Of a stretch of 12,331 nt of DNA, positions 5,822 to 12,331 are shown in pieces. The DNA is from Kocuria sp. GTDB taxonomy: Bacteria; Actinomycetota; Actinomycetes; Actinomycetales; Micrococcaceae. The number at the start of each line of letters is the position of its first letter. Positions within the stretch are counted from its first letter, which is position 1. A program made the translations under genes and the position numbers. The stretch is from assembly GCA_030453435.1 (NCBI GenBank), contig JAKDKI010000033.1, forward strand, positions 1 through 12,331, written 5' to 3'. The notes beneath the pieces were generated by a model. The model was not told where the DNA came from and did not search any database. It was given only the letters and a program-made list of their open reading frames with translations.

Positions 5822-7201
5822 ATGGCTTACGCAACAGTTAATCCCGCCACAGGCGAAACCGTAAAAGAGTTCCCCACCGCAACGGATCAAGAGATCAAGG
5901 ACGCAGTGAAGCGTTCCGGTGAGGCCTACAAGTCTTGGCGCAACACTCCCGTTTCGGAGCGCGCCCAGCTCATGCACAAGATGGCTGAGCTGTACCGCGA
6001 GCGCAAGGAAGAGCTCGCAAAGATCCTGACCGACGAGATGGGCAAGCCCAAGGCTCAGGCCATCGGCGAGGTCATGATCGTTGCGGGTATCTACGACTAC
6101 TACGCGGACAACGCAGAAGGCTTCATGGAAGGCCGCACCCTGGAACCGTCCACGGGTGGCGAAGCTCGCGTGGTCCTGGATTCCACCGGTTCCCTGCTGG
6201 GCATCATGCCCTGGAACTTCCCGTACTACCAGGTGGCTCGTTTCGCAGCACCCAACGTGATGCTGGGTAACACCATCCTGCTGAAGCACGCCGGTAACGT
6301 TCCGCAGTCTGCCGTGGTGCAGGAGGAGCTCTTCCACGAGGCGGGCTTCCCCAAGGATGTTTACATCAACATCTTCGCTTCCAACGACCAGATCGCTGAC
6401 ATCGTGATCCCGGATCCGGCTGTGCAGGGTGTGTCCCTGACCGGTTCCGAGCGCGCAGGTGCCTCCGTGGCCGCCACCGCTGGTAAGAACCTCAAGAAGG
6501 TCGTTCTGGAGCTCGGCGGTTCCGACCCCTTCATCGTTCTGGACGACCAGAACGTGGAACGCACCGTGAAGAACGCCGTGATGGGTCGTATGTCCAACAA
6601 CGGCCAGGCGTGCACCAACGCCAAGCGCTTCATCGTTCTGGAAGACGCCTACGAGTCCTTCGTGGACAAGTTCGCGCAGGCTGTCCAGGGCATCGAGCCC
6701 GGTGACCCCTCGGACGACAAGACCTTCCTGGGCCCGATCAGCACCGTGGGCGCTCGTGACGAGATCATGGAGCAGGTCCAGGACGCCATCGACAAGGGCG
6801 CATCCGTGCTGGCCGGTGGTAAGAAGATCGAGCGCGACGGCGCATGGATGGAAGCTACCGTCCTCGCTGACGTGACCCCCGAGATGCGTGCCTACGCCGA
6901 GGAGATCTTCGGCCCGGTGGCCGTGGTCTACAAGGTCAAGGACGCTGACGAAGCGATCGAACTCGCCAACTCCTCGCCCTTCGGCCTGGGTGGTTCCGTG
7001 TTCGGCGCGGACGAGGCCGCCGCTCTGGAGATCGCCAAGCGCGTTGACTCCGGCATGGTGTTCGTCAACGAGGTGACCGGCACCGCTCCGGACCTGCCCT
7101 TCGGTGGCGTCAAGCGTTCCGGTGTGGGCCGTGAGCTGGGCCCCTTCGGTATCGAAGAGTTCGCCAACAAGAAGCTGCTGCACACCCCCGCCAAGAAGTA
7201 A
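5822..7201 (+). CDS. NAD-dependent succinate-semialdehyde dehydrogenase (Sad/YneI type)
   Basis: A 459-residue aldehyde dehydrogenase of the short Sad/YneI branch. Landmarks: MPWNFPYYQVAR with the active-site Asn near N132, LLKHAGNVP with K155 (E. coli Sad has LLKHAPNV), LTGSERAG at 206-213, LELGGSDPFIVL with the general-base Glu near E230, and NNGQACTNAKRF with the nucleophile near C264. KHAG instead of the basic KPAR of GabD fits the NAD preference of this branch. It oxidises succinic semialdehyde to succinate and may take other small aldehydes. It belongs to a different subfamily from gabD at 1854-3329 and is not a recent copy. It diverges from the SmtB-like repressor across 126 bp, appears to be leaderless, and ends at a strong hairpin. 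It could serve the gab pathway, polyamine breakdown, or general aldehyde detoxification. Confidence 0.9.
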   Translation: MAYATVNPATGETVKEFPTATDQEIKDAVKRSGEAYKSWRNTPVSERAQLMHKMAELYRERKEELAKILTDEMGKPKAQAIGEVMIVAGIYDYYADNAEGFMEGRTLEPSTGGEARVVLDSTGSLLGIMPWNFPYYQVARFAAPNVMLGNTILLKHAGNVPQSAVVQEELFHEAGFPKDVYINIFASNDQIADIVIPDPAVQGVSLTGSERAGASVAATAGKNLKKVVLELGGSDPFIVLDDQNVERTVKNAVMGRMSNNGQACTNAKRFIVLEDAYESFVDKFAQAVQGIEPGDPSDDKTFLGPISTVGARDEIMEQVQDAIDKGASVLAGGKKIERDGAWMEATVLADVTPEMRAYAEEIFGPVAVVYKVKDADEAIELANSSPFGLGGSVFGADEAAALEIAKRVDSGMVFVNEVTGTAPDLPFGGVKRSGVGRELGPFGIEEFANKKLLHTPAKK

Positions 7202-7239
7202 GGCAGGGTTGACCGTTCTCGAACGGTAGACAGACGAAA

Positions 7240-7274
7240 GCCGCCCCCGCACCTGGAAAAGGTGCGGGGGCGGC
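7240..7274. terminator. Convergent terminator hairpin
   Basis: Arms 7240-7254 and 7260-7274 are perfect 15-bp complements (GCCGCCCCCGCACCT and its complement) with a 5-nt loop. It lies between the plus-strand dehydrogenase and the minus-strand broken transporter, 39 nt after the dehydrogenase stop. The minus-strand side continues TTTCGTCTGTCT, the plus-strand side GTCGTTCT, so it can serve both. A 16-bp palindrome (ACCGTTC-TC-GAACGGT, 7212-7227) precedes it. Confidence 0.8.
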
Positions 7275-7292
7275 GTCGTTCTGGGGAGAGCT

Positions 7293-8590
7293 TTAGTGGC
7301 GCAGGTCCTTGCCCTTGGTCTCGGGAAGGAAGAATGCGACCACCGATGACACGAGTAGCAGCAGGCACACGTACACCGAGAAGGCGCTCACGGAGTACTG
7401 GGTGCTGATCCAGTTCTGCAGGTAGGGTGCGGTGCCACCGAAGATGGCCACGGCCACCGCGTACGGGAAGGCCACGCCCACGGTGCGCACGCTGGTGGGG
7501 AACAACTCGGCGAATACGGCCGGCGTGTTGGCCAGGGTGGCGCCCATGAAGAGCAGGATGAGTGCGGCGGGGAAGACCAGGGACACGAAGGTCTGACCCA
7601 CCATGGCGTTCATGGGGAAGAACAGCAGCAGCGGAACAACGTTGCCGATGATCAGTGCGGGGCGGCGACCGAAGCGGTCGGAGAACTTGCCCCAGAACGG
7701 CAGGGAGATGATGAGTACCACGTTGGCCAAGAGGCTCGCGTTGAGCGCGGTGGCCTGGGGCATGCCATGGACCACCACGGCCTGCTGAACCGCGGACACG
7801 GACCACACGTAGTAGCACACGGTGCCGCCGATGGTCAGGCCGATCACACGGAATGCGGACTTCCAGTTGCGGCGGAACTCGGGCCAGATCGAGGGGCGCT
7901 TGGCCTTGTTGGACTTGAAGGTTTCGGACTCGTGCAGTTGTGAACGGCCGACCAGGGCCCACAGGCCACCCAGGGCGCCGATGAAGAACGGAACGCGCCA
8001 GCCCCACTCGCTCATCTCCTCGGGGAGAGGAACAGGTTCATGATGACGCCCATGAAAATACCCAGGCACGCGCCAATGGTGCCGGACACGTAGATCATGG
8101 AGGACCAGAGGCCGCGGCGCTCCGGGGGAGCCATCTCCGCCAGGTAGGTCTGAGCGGTGGGCATTTCGCCACCGTAGGCCGGACCCTGAATCAGGCGTGC
8201 GGCCAGCAGCATGATGGCGGCGAACACGCCCGCGGTCTCGAAGGTGGGTGTCACGCCGATCATCAGCGCGCCCAGTGCGATACCTCCGACCGTGGTCAGC
8301 AGTACAGCCTTACGACCCACGCGGTCGGCCATCCAACCGAAGAACGAACCGCCGATCGGGCGGAAAATGAAGCCCACGGCAAAGATGGCCATGGCGCCCA
8401 GGATGGAGGCCACGGGATCCGACGGGTTGAAGATCTCGCGAGCAAAGTAAATGGAGAATGTCGCGTAATTACTCCAGTCGTATCACTCCAGGGCGTTGCC
8501 AATGCCCGTGTTGATGAGGGTTTTCTTGGAAGAGACGGCAATGCCGCCCGGATTGGTTTCCGAGGAAGGGGTGGCAGTTGAAGTAGCCAT
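7293..8590 (-). pseudogene. Broken MHS-family (MFS) metabolite:H+ symporter
   Basis: Joined across its lesions this encodes about 432 residues, a normal MHS length, with 12 predicted membrane segments. MHS/MFS hallmarks are GGSFFGWMADRVGRK (loop 2-3), GEMPTAQTYLAEMAPPERRG (loop 4-5), and KFSDRFGRRPAL (loop 8-9). Two separate lesions break it. A TGA at 8485-8483 stands exactly where the family motif NALEWYDW has Trp, with the frame unchanged on both sides. A 1-nt loss in the C run at 8022-8025 (plus-strand GGGG) then ends the second part at SPRR-stop, whereas the other frame continues EEMSEWGWRVPF as expected. The start ATG at 8590 has AGGA 8 nt upstream. Its substrate (a carboxylate, betaine or amino acid in this family) cannot be told. 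It diverges from the Lrp-type regulator. Sequencing error could explain one lesion but is less likely for both. Confidence 0.85.
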
Positions 8591-8714
8591 AACGTGCATC
8601 CTGAATCGGTGGAGCGATGCCTCGTGAGGGGCGCCGCGAAAGAAGTAGAAAGTGGCGGGTGCTACAGCTCGTATAGGCAATTGTGCACGATGCGTTCCAG
8701 ATTACCAAGACCTG

Positions 8715-8730
8715 TGTAAGATTTTTTACA
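8715..8730. promoter_or_regulatory. Inverted repeat TGTAA-N6-TTACA in the divergent gap
   Basis: A perfect 5-6-5 inverted repeat lies almost exactly midway between the two divergent starts (8590 and 8858). The size and AT-rich centre suit an Lrp/AsnC or other dimeric regulator. It is placed to act on both the broken transporter and the regulator gene. Confidence 0.4.
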
Positions 8731-8793
8731 GTTCACGGGCACATGTCGCGATTTTGTTTCAAATTATTGCCCCAGCGTCTGAAACCACAGACC

Positions 8794-8821
8794 CAGGGTC
8801 ATCACCCTGACTTTGTAGAAT
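8794..8821 (+). promoter_or_regulatory. Lrp-type regulator promoter with operator-like inverted repeat
   Basis: TAGAAT (8816-8821) is a good -10 match, 36 nt before the ATG. At the expected -35 position there is no TTGACA-like hexamer; instead a perfect CAGGGT-N4-ACCCTG (8794-8809) occupies it. That layout suits autoregulation or an activator-dependent promoter. Confidence 0.45.
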
Positions 8822-8857
8822 CATGTATCGGCCACCACACACATCTAAGGGAGATCC

Positions 8858-9898
8858 ATGGCAAGCAACGGCCAGTCCAAGACTGAGCTGTCCGACCAGG
8901 ACTTGGAGCTCATCAGCCTGCTGCAGTGGGCACCCAGAATCACCTGGGGTGAAGCCGCCGAGATTCTGGACGCACACCCCACCACCCTGGCCGGACGCTG
9001 GGAGAAACTGCGCAGCTCCGGCGCAGCCTGGATCACGGCCCAGGTCAATCTCAACGATCCCCGCAATCTGTTGTCCTTCCAGGAGATCTCCTGCGACGCC
9101 CAGCAGTGGGACCACGTGGTCAAAGAGCTTGTGGCCATGCCGGAGGTGCTTTCGGTTGAGGCTTTCGGCCGAGAACCGGACCTCGGTCTCACCGTGGTCA
9201 GTCGGGATCTGCAGTCGCTCTCGCGCATCATCGAGGAGAAAATCTCCCGCGTTCAGGGCATCGTGAAGATCCACAACATGATCTCCACCAAGCTCCACCG
9301 TGCCGGTGACAAGTGGCGTCTGGACAGGCTCAGCGATGAGCAGCGGGCCGCCGCGCAGGCCTGGGTGAAGGCTGAGCAGGAGTCTCTGCCCGTGAGCAGC
9401 ACGCCGCTGGGCGAGGATCAGCGTCCCGTGATCGAAGCGCTCATGCTCGACGGTCGCGCTAGCGCGGCGGAAATCGCTCGCACCACCGGCCTGCACCCGG
9501 CCACCGCCCGCCGGTATCTGCACAAGGTGCTCGCTTCTGGGATGTTGTCCATCCGGTGCGATTTGATCCAGCGGGTCTCCGCATCGCCCATCACGGCGCA
9601 GTGGTTCACGCGCCTGGACGCGAATCTGCACGAAACGGCGGCGGAAGCGCTCTCGCACGACCCTCGTACCCGCGTGGTCACGTCCATCACCGGGCGTGCG
9701 AACCTGATGGTCGTCATGTGGTTGGGCTCGGTGGGGGAGATCCTCGAGGCCGAACGGGCCATCCAGTCCGCGGTGTCCGGCATCGAGACCCAGGAGACGG
9801 TGGTGTCCCTGCGGCCCATCAAGCGCATGGGATGGGTCCTGGGCACGGAGGGTCACGTGGGTAAGAAGTTCGTTTCGCCCGAGCTGCACCTGAGCTAA
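8858..9898 (+). CDS. Double-module Lrp/AsnC-family transcriptional regulator
   Basis: A 346-residue protein with two copies of the Lrp unit, roughly twice the length of a classic Lrp (about 150-165). The first HTH spans about residues 11-60 (LSDQDLELISLLQWAPRITW, then LAGRWEKLRSSG), followed by an AsnC-like ligand domain at about 62-148. The second HTH spans about 185-235 (IEALMLDGRASAAEIARTTG, then TARRYLHKVLASG), followed by a second ligand domain at about 245-325. It should bind DNA as a dimer or higher form and sense a small molecule, often an amino acid. The ATG at 8858 has AAGGGAG 4 nt upstream. It diverges from the broken MHS transporter, which was probably its target, and converges with the amidohydrolases. 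The reading frame is intact although the neighbour is broken. Confidence 0.88.
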   Translation: MASNGQSKTELSDQDLELISLLQWAPRITWGEAAEILDAHPTTLAGRWEKLRSSGAAWITAQVNLNDPRNLLSFQEISCDAQQWDHVVKELVAMPEVLSVEAFGREPDLGLTVVSRDLQSLSRIIEEKISRVQGIVKIHNMISTKLHRAGDKWRLDRLSDEQRAAAQAWVKAEQESLPVSSTPLGEDQRPVIEALMLDGRASAAEIARTTGLHPATARRYLHKVLASGMLSIRCDLIQRVSASPITAQWFTRLDANLHETAAEALSHDPRTRVVTSITGRANLMVVMWLGSVGEILEAERAIQSAVSGIETQETVVSLRPIKRMGWVLGTEGHVGKKFVSPELHLS

Positions 9899-9913
9899 CC
9901 TTCTGCGGCCTGT

Positions 9914-9930
9914 CCCGTCTCCACGACGGG
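9914..9930 (+). terminator. Small hairpin after the Lrp-type gene
   Basis: CCCGTC (9914-9919) and GACGGG (9925-9930) form a 6-bp stem with a 5-nt loop, 15 nt after the regulator stop and just before the larger hairpin. On its own it is modest; with the next hairpin it makes a tandem pair. Confidence 0.4.
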
Positions 9931-9938
9931 TTCGCCAA

Positions 9939-9980
9939 CGACGCCGCCCCGGCACCTACCAAGGTGCCGGGGCGGCGTCG
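9939..9980. terminator. Perfect 19-bp convergent terminator hairpin
   Basis: Arms 9939-9957 and 9962-9980 are perfect 19-bp complements with a 4-nt loop (ACCA). It lies between the convergent regulator and amidohydrolase genes, 40 nt and 32 nt from their stops. No T tract follows on either side. Its right arm shares 17 of 18 bases (GGTGNSGGGGCGGCGTCG) with the hairpin at 7240-7274. Confidence 0.78.
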
Positions 9981-10012
9981 AGGTGGGGCGTTCGAGAACA
10001 ACCGGAAGTGGT

Positions 10013-11641
10013 TCAGTCCTCGCGCTGGTAGCGGATCTGAGCCCCCACCACGGTGGACTCGACCACGGTGTCCTTGATCGCGCGATCGTCCTCCGCGAAG
10101 ACGTCCCGGTCCACGACCACGAAGTCCGCGAGCATGCCCGGTGCCAGGCACCCCTTGAGGTTCTCCTCGTAGGAGGCGTGCGCCACGGCGTGGGTGTAGT
10201 AGTACACGGCCTCCGCACGGGGAAGGATTTCCTGTGGCTGCCAACCGTCCACGGCATCCCCGTCACGAGTCCGCGTGATGGCCGCGTGAATGCCCTGGAA
10301 CGGATTGGGATCCTCCACGGGTGCATCCGAACCGAAGACGAGTTCCGCACCTGCCGCCCGCAGGCTGTTCCAGCCGTACGCGATCAGGTCGCGATCCTCC
10401 AGGAAATCGTTCATGGGGATGTCAGCCGTGCAGTGCATGGGCTGCATAGAGGCCGTGACACCCAGTTGACGGAATCGGGCGATGTCGCTGCGTTTGATGT
10501 ACTGCGAGTGCTCGATGCGCTGGCGCAGGCCGAAGACCCGTGAAATGGCCTGATGAGTCTCGAACGCGTCGAGCACCTCGGTCGCGGCCTGGTCACCGAT
10601 GGCGTGAACCGCGGTGGCAATGCCGGCGCTCGCCGCCAGGTGGATCCAATGATCCAATTCGTCCCGAGTAGTCACGGCCATCCCATGGTCCTGGGTGCCC
10701 GGCCACGGATCCGACATGTGGCAAGTGTGGGAGCCCAGAGCGCCGTCCGCGAAGAGCTTGAGCGGACCCATTGAAATCCACTCATCGCCCGATGCGGTGC
10801 GAATACCGCGACTGATGAAATCGAGAATCTGTTCCTGCCGCAGCACCTTGTGCACGCGGATATCCAGCTCACCGCGTTCCCGCAGTTTCTGATAGGCAAA
10901 GAGGCAGTCCGCGCCGTCGATGTCGTGGATGGAGGTGATACCGCGCTTGAGCAGTTCTCGCTGGCCCACGGGCAGGTAATCGTCGATGTTGCCGGAGACA
11001 TCCGACTGCATCAGGCCATCGCGGATGGGGATGCCCGCCGCTTCCCGGATGATGCCGGTGAGCTCACCGTGCTCGTCCCGCTCGTAGGTGCCGCCGTCCG
11101 GGTCCTTGACGTTGCGGTCCAAACCCAGAGTCTCCAGCGCCTTGGAGTTGAGCCACAGCGTGTGCCAGTCCAGGGAACCCAGGGCCATGGGGATGTCCGG
11201 GCAGATGCTATCCAGGCTGTGCTTGTCCGGGAACACCGGAACGTCCCAGCCGTTGGCGTTCCACTGTCCGCCGAAGATCCAGGTCTGGGACTCATCCTGC
11301 CGCGCCTTCTCCACGAACGGCTTCAGCAGGTCCAGGGCCTCCTGCAACGAGCCGCAGAAACGCATATCGGGTTCCGTGATGGAGCGTGAGTAAATGGCCG
11401 AATGAATGTGTCCGTCACCCATGCCCGGCAACACGTACTTACCCTCGAGGCTCGTGCGCTCCGTACCCAACGGAGCCATGTCCTTGAGCCTCCGATAGTC
11501 GCCCACGGCCACGATGCGGTCGTCCGAGGTGAGGATGGCATCCGGGTGAGGCATGTCGTGGGAGTGCCAGGTGGCCTGCGGAGTCCACCCCGTGGCCGGG
11601 TTCATGGCGTGGACTTTGGCGTTATGGAACAGGCGAAACAT
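10013..11641 (-). CDS. YtcJ-like metal-dependent amidohydrolase
   Basis: A 542-residue amidohydrolase-superfamily protein (amidohydrolase_3/YtcJ group), full length for the family. A small N-terminal beta domain leads to GMGDGHIH (H78, H80, first metal ligands). Then come LKLFADGALGSHT (K295, position of the bridging lysine), HAIGD (H346), RIEHSQ (H378) and FGSDAPVEDPNP (D439). The C-terminus returns to the beta domain (APGMLADFVVVDRD). The full ligand set suggests an active hydrolase of a cyclic amide, N-acyl or carbamoyl compound; the true substrate is unknown. There is no signal peptide, so it should be cytoplasmic. The ATG has GAGGAG 8 nt upstream. It follows a close paralog by 99 nt on the same strand and ends at the convergent hairpin. 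Confidence 0.88.
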   Translation of the reverse strand: MFRLFHNAKVHAMNPATGWTPQATWHSHDMPHPDAILTSDDRIVAVGDYRRLKDMAPLGTERTSLEGKYVLPGMGDGHIHSAIYSRSITEPDMRFCGSLQEALDLLKPFVEKARQDESQTWIFGGQWNANGWDVPVFPDKHSLDSICPDIPMALGSLDWHTLWLNSKALETLGLDRNVKDPDGGTYERDEHGELTGIIREAAGIPIRDGLMQSDVSGNIDDYLPVGQRELLKRGITSIHDIDGADCLFAYQKLRERGELDIRVHKVLRQEQILDFISRGIRTASGDEWISMGPLKLFADGALGSHTCHMSDPWPGTQDHGMAVTTRDELDHWIHLAASAGIATAVHAIGDQAATEVLDAFETHQAISRVFGLRQRIEHSQYIKRSDIARFRQLGVTASMQPMHCTADIPMNDFLEDRDLIAYGWNSLRAAGAELVFGSDAPVEDPNPFQGIHAAITRTRDGDAVDGWQPQEILPRAEAVYYYTHAVAHASYEENLKGCLAPGMLADFVVVDRDVFAEDDRAIKDTVVESTVVGAQIRYQRED

Positions 11642-11740
11642 CCGTGGGACTCCTCGATGCGAACCGGTGCGGGGTGGACAAGGGCTGACCTCCGATCCTA
11701 TCGAAGCAACCGGTGGACTGGCGCAGGCTCCTTGTCCCCT

Positions 11741-12331
11741 TTACCGTTCACGCTGATAACGGATCTGCGCACCCACCACGGTGGCTTCGACCACGGTGTC
11801 CTTGACCGCTTGGGCGTCTTCCGCAAACACATCTCGGTCCACCGCGATGAAGTCCGCGAGCATGCCCGGTGCCAGGCACCCCTTGAGGTTCTCCTCATAG
11901 GAGGCGCGGGCTACCGCGTGGGTGTAGTAATAAAGTGCCTCCGGTAGACCGATGCTCTCCTCCGGTTGCCAGCGATTGGCGGGCTTCTCCGGTTCCGAAC
12001 GACATACAGCGGCGTGAATCCCGAAGAACGGGTTGGGGTCCACCACCGGCCCGTCCGAGCCGAAAGCCATGGGGGTTCCCGCAGCACGCAGACTGTTCCA
12101 CCCGTAGGCCACCATATCCCGGCCCTCCACAAAGTCGTTCATGGGGATCTCCTCGGGGCAGTGCAGGGGCTGCATGGAAGCGGTCACCCCTAATCGCTGG
12201 AACCTCAGGATGTCATCGCGTTTGATGTACTGAGCGTGCTCCACGCGCTGGCGCAGCCCGAAGACCTGGGCGATCGTTCGGTTGGCCTCGAACGAGTCCA
12301 AGACATCGGTGACGGCCTGGTCACCCACGGC
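11741..12331 (-). CDS. Second YtcJ-like amidohydrolase, C-terminal 196 residues
   Basis: Partial: its N-terminal two thirds lie beyond the right edge. The visible part begins at AVGDQ, just after the fourth metal ligand, and keeps RVEHAQ (metal His), FGSDGPVVDPNP (metal Asp) and the C-terminal APGMLADFIAVDRD. It aligns without gaps to the last 196 residues of the neighbour at about 70% identity by hand count, with the most change in the loop around WQPEESIGLPE (neighbour WQPQEILPRAE). Both end IRYQRE. This is a tandem duplication that has diverged, perhaps in substrate. It is upstream in transcription and the 99-nt gap shows no hairpin, so the pair may be one operon. Its start and full metal site cannot be checked here. 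Confidence 0.87.
   Translation of the reverse strand, partial: AVGDQAVTDVLDSFEANRTIAQVFGLRQRVEHAQYIKRDDILRFQRLGVTASMQPLHCPEEIPMNDFVEGRDMVAYGWNSLRAAGTPMAFGSDGPVVDPNPFFGIHAAVCRSEPEKPANRWQPEESIGLPEALYYYTHAVARASYEENLKGCLAPGMLADFIAVDRDVFAEDAQAVKDTVVEATVVGAQIRYQRER

Noticed and set aside
5696..7252. Minus-strand frame running in from 7252 and joined to the SmtB-like repressor (626 codons)
   Set aside because: The part beyond 5695 is antisense to the dehydrogenase and is Gly/His/Val-rich without family motifs; the repressor has its own ribosome site and normal length from 5695.
8022..8025. Programmed frameshift in the MHS gene
   Set aside because: The site is a plain four-base run without a slippery heptamer, and the gene already stops 150 codons earlier.
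8483..8485. TGA in the MHS gene as selenocysteine or recoded Trp
   Set aside because: No SECIS-like context was evident, the family has Trp there, TGA is used as a normal stop by neighbouring genes, and a second lesion exists.
8759..9955. Minus-strand open frame opposite the Lrp-type regulator
   Set aside because: Low-complexity Arg/Gly/His product; the plus strand encodes a clear two-module regulator.

Overview
The window looks like a moderately GC-rich actinobacterial chromosome, most likely Micrococcales (Micrococcaceae-like). The grounds are the GC-biased third codon positions, GAGG-type ribosome sites, a two-repeat Lrp/AsnC regulator of the kind common in actinobacteria, and one gene that appears to be leaderless. 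The genus cannot be fixed from the sequence alone. No rRNA, tRNA, CRISPR array or insertion sequence was seen.

Left part (1-4862, all on the minus strand): the first 44 codons of an amidase-signature enzyme, then a GABA-utilisation cluster transcribed right to left as an APC-type amino acid permease, gabD (succinate-semialdehyde dehydrogenase) and gabT (4-aminobutyrate aminotransferase). Together these import a GABA-like amino acid, transaminate it to succinic semialdehyde and oxidise that to succinate for the TCA cycle. The gabT end has a strong hairpin, and a 334-bp gap carrying inverted repeats separates it from the amidase.

Middle part (4863-7274): a 412-bp non-coding stretch (permease promoter side, two hairpins), then a compact metal-homeostasis unit on the minus strand. 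It is an ArsR/SmtB-type repressor with a complete alpha-5 zinc site whose last 20 nt overlap a 38-residue, ten-cysteine metallothionein. An ATAT-N3-AAATTT-N3-ATAT palindrome sits 12 nt before the repressor start. Diverging from it on the plus strand is a second, different succinate-semialdehyde dehydrogenase (Sad/YneI type) with an apparent leaderless promoter. A 15-bp hairpin ends that gene.

Right part (7293-12331): an MHS-type MFS symporter gene on the minus strand is broken twice (an in-frame TGA where the family has Trp, and a 1-nt deletion in a C run). Diverging from it is an intact double-module Lrp/AsnC regulator, and the shared 267-bp gap carries two clean inverted repeats. After a perfect 19-bp hairpin come two tandem YtcJ-like metal-dependent amidohydrolases on the minus strand, about 70% identical over the overlap; the second runs off the window.

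The most interesting items are the overlapping smtB-metallothionein pair with its candidate operator, the doubly broken transporter beside its still-intact regulator, the leaderless dehydrogenase promoter, and a short dispersed GC-rich element shared by two terminators and one intergenic site.
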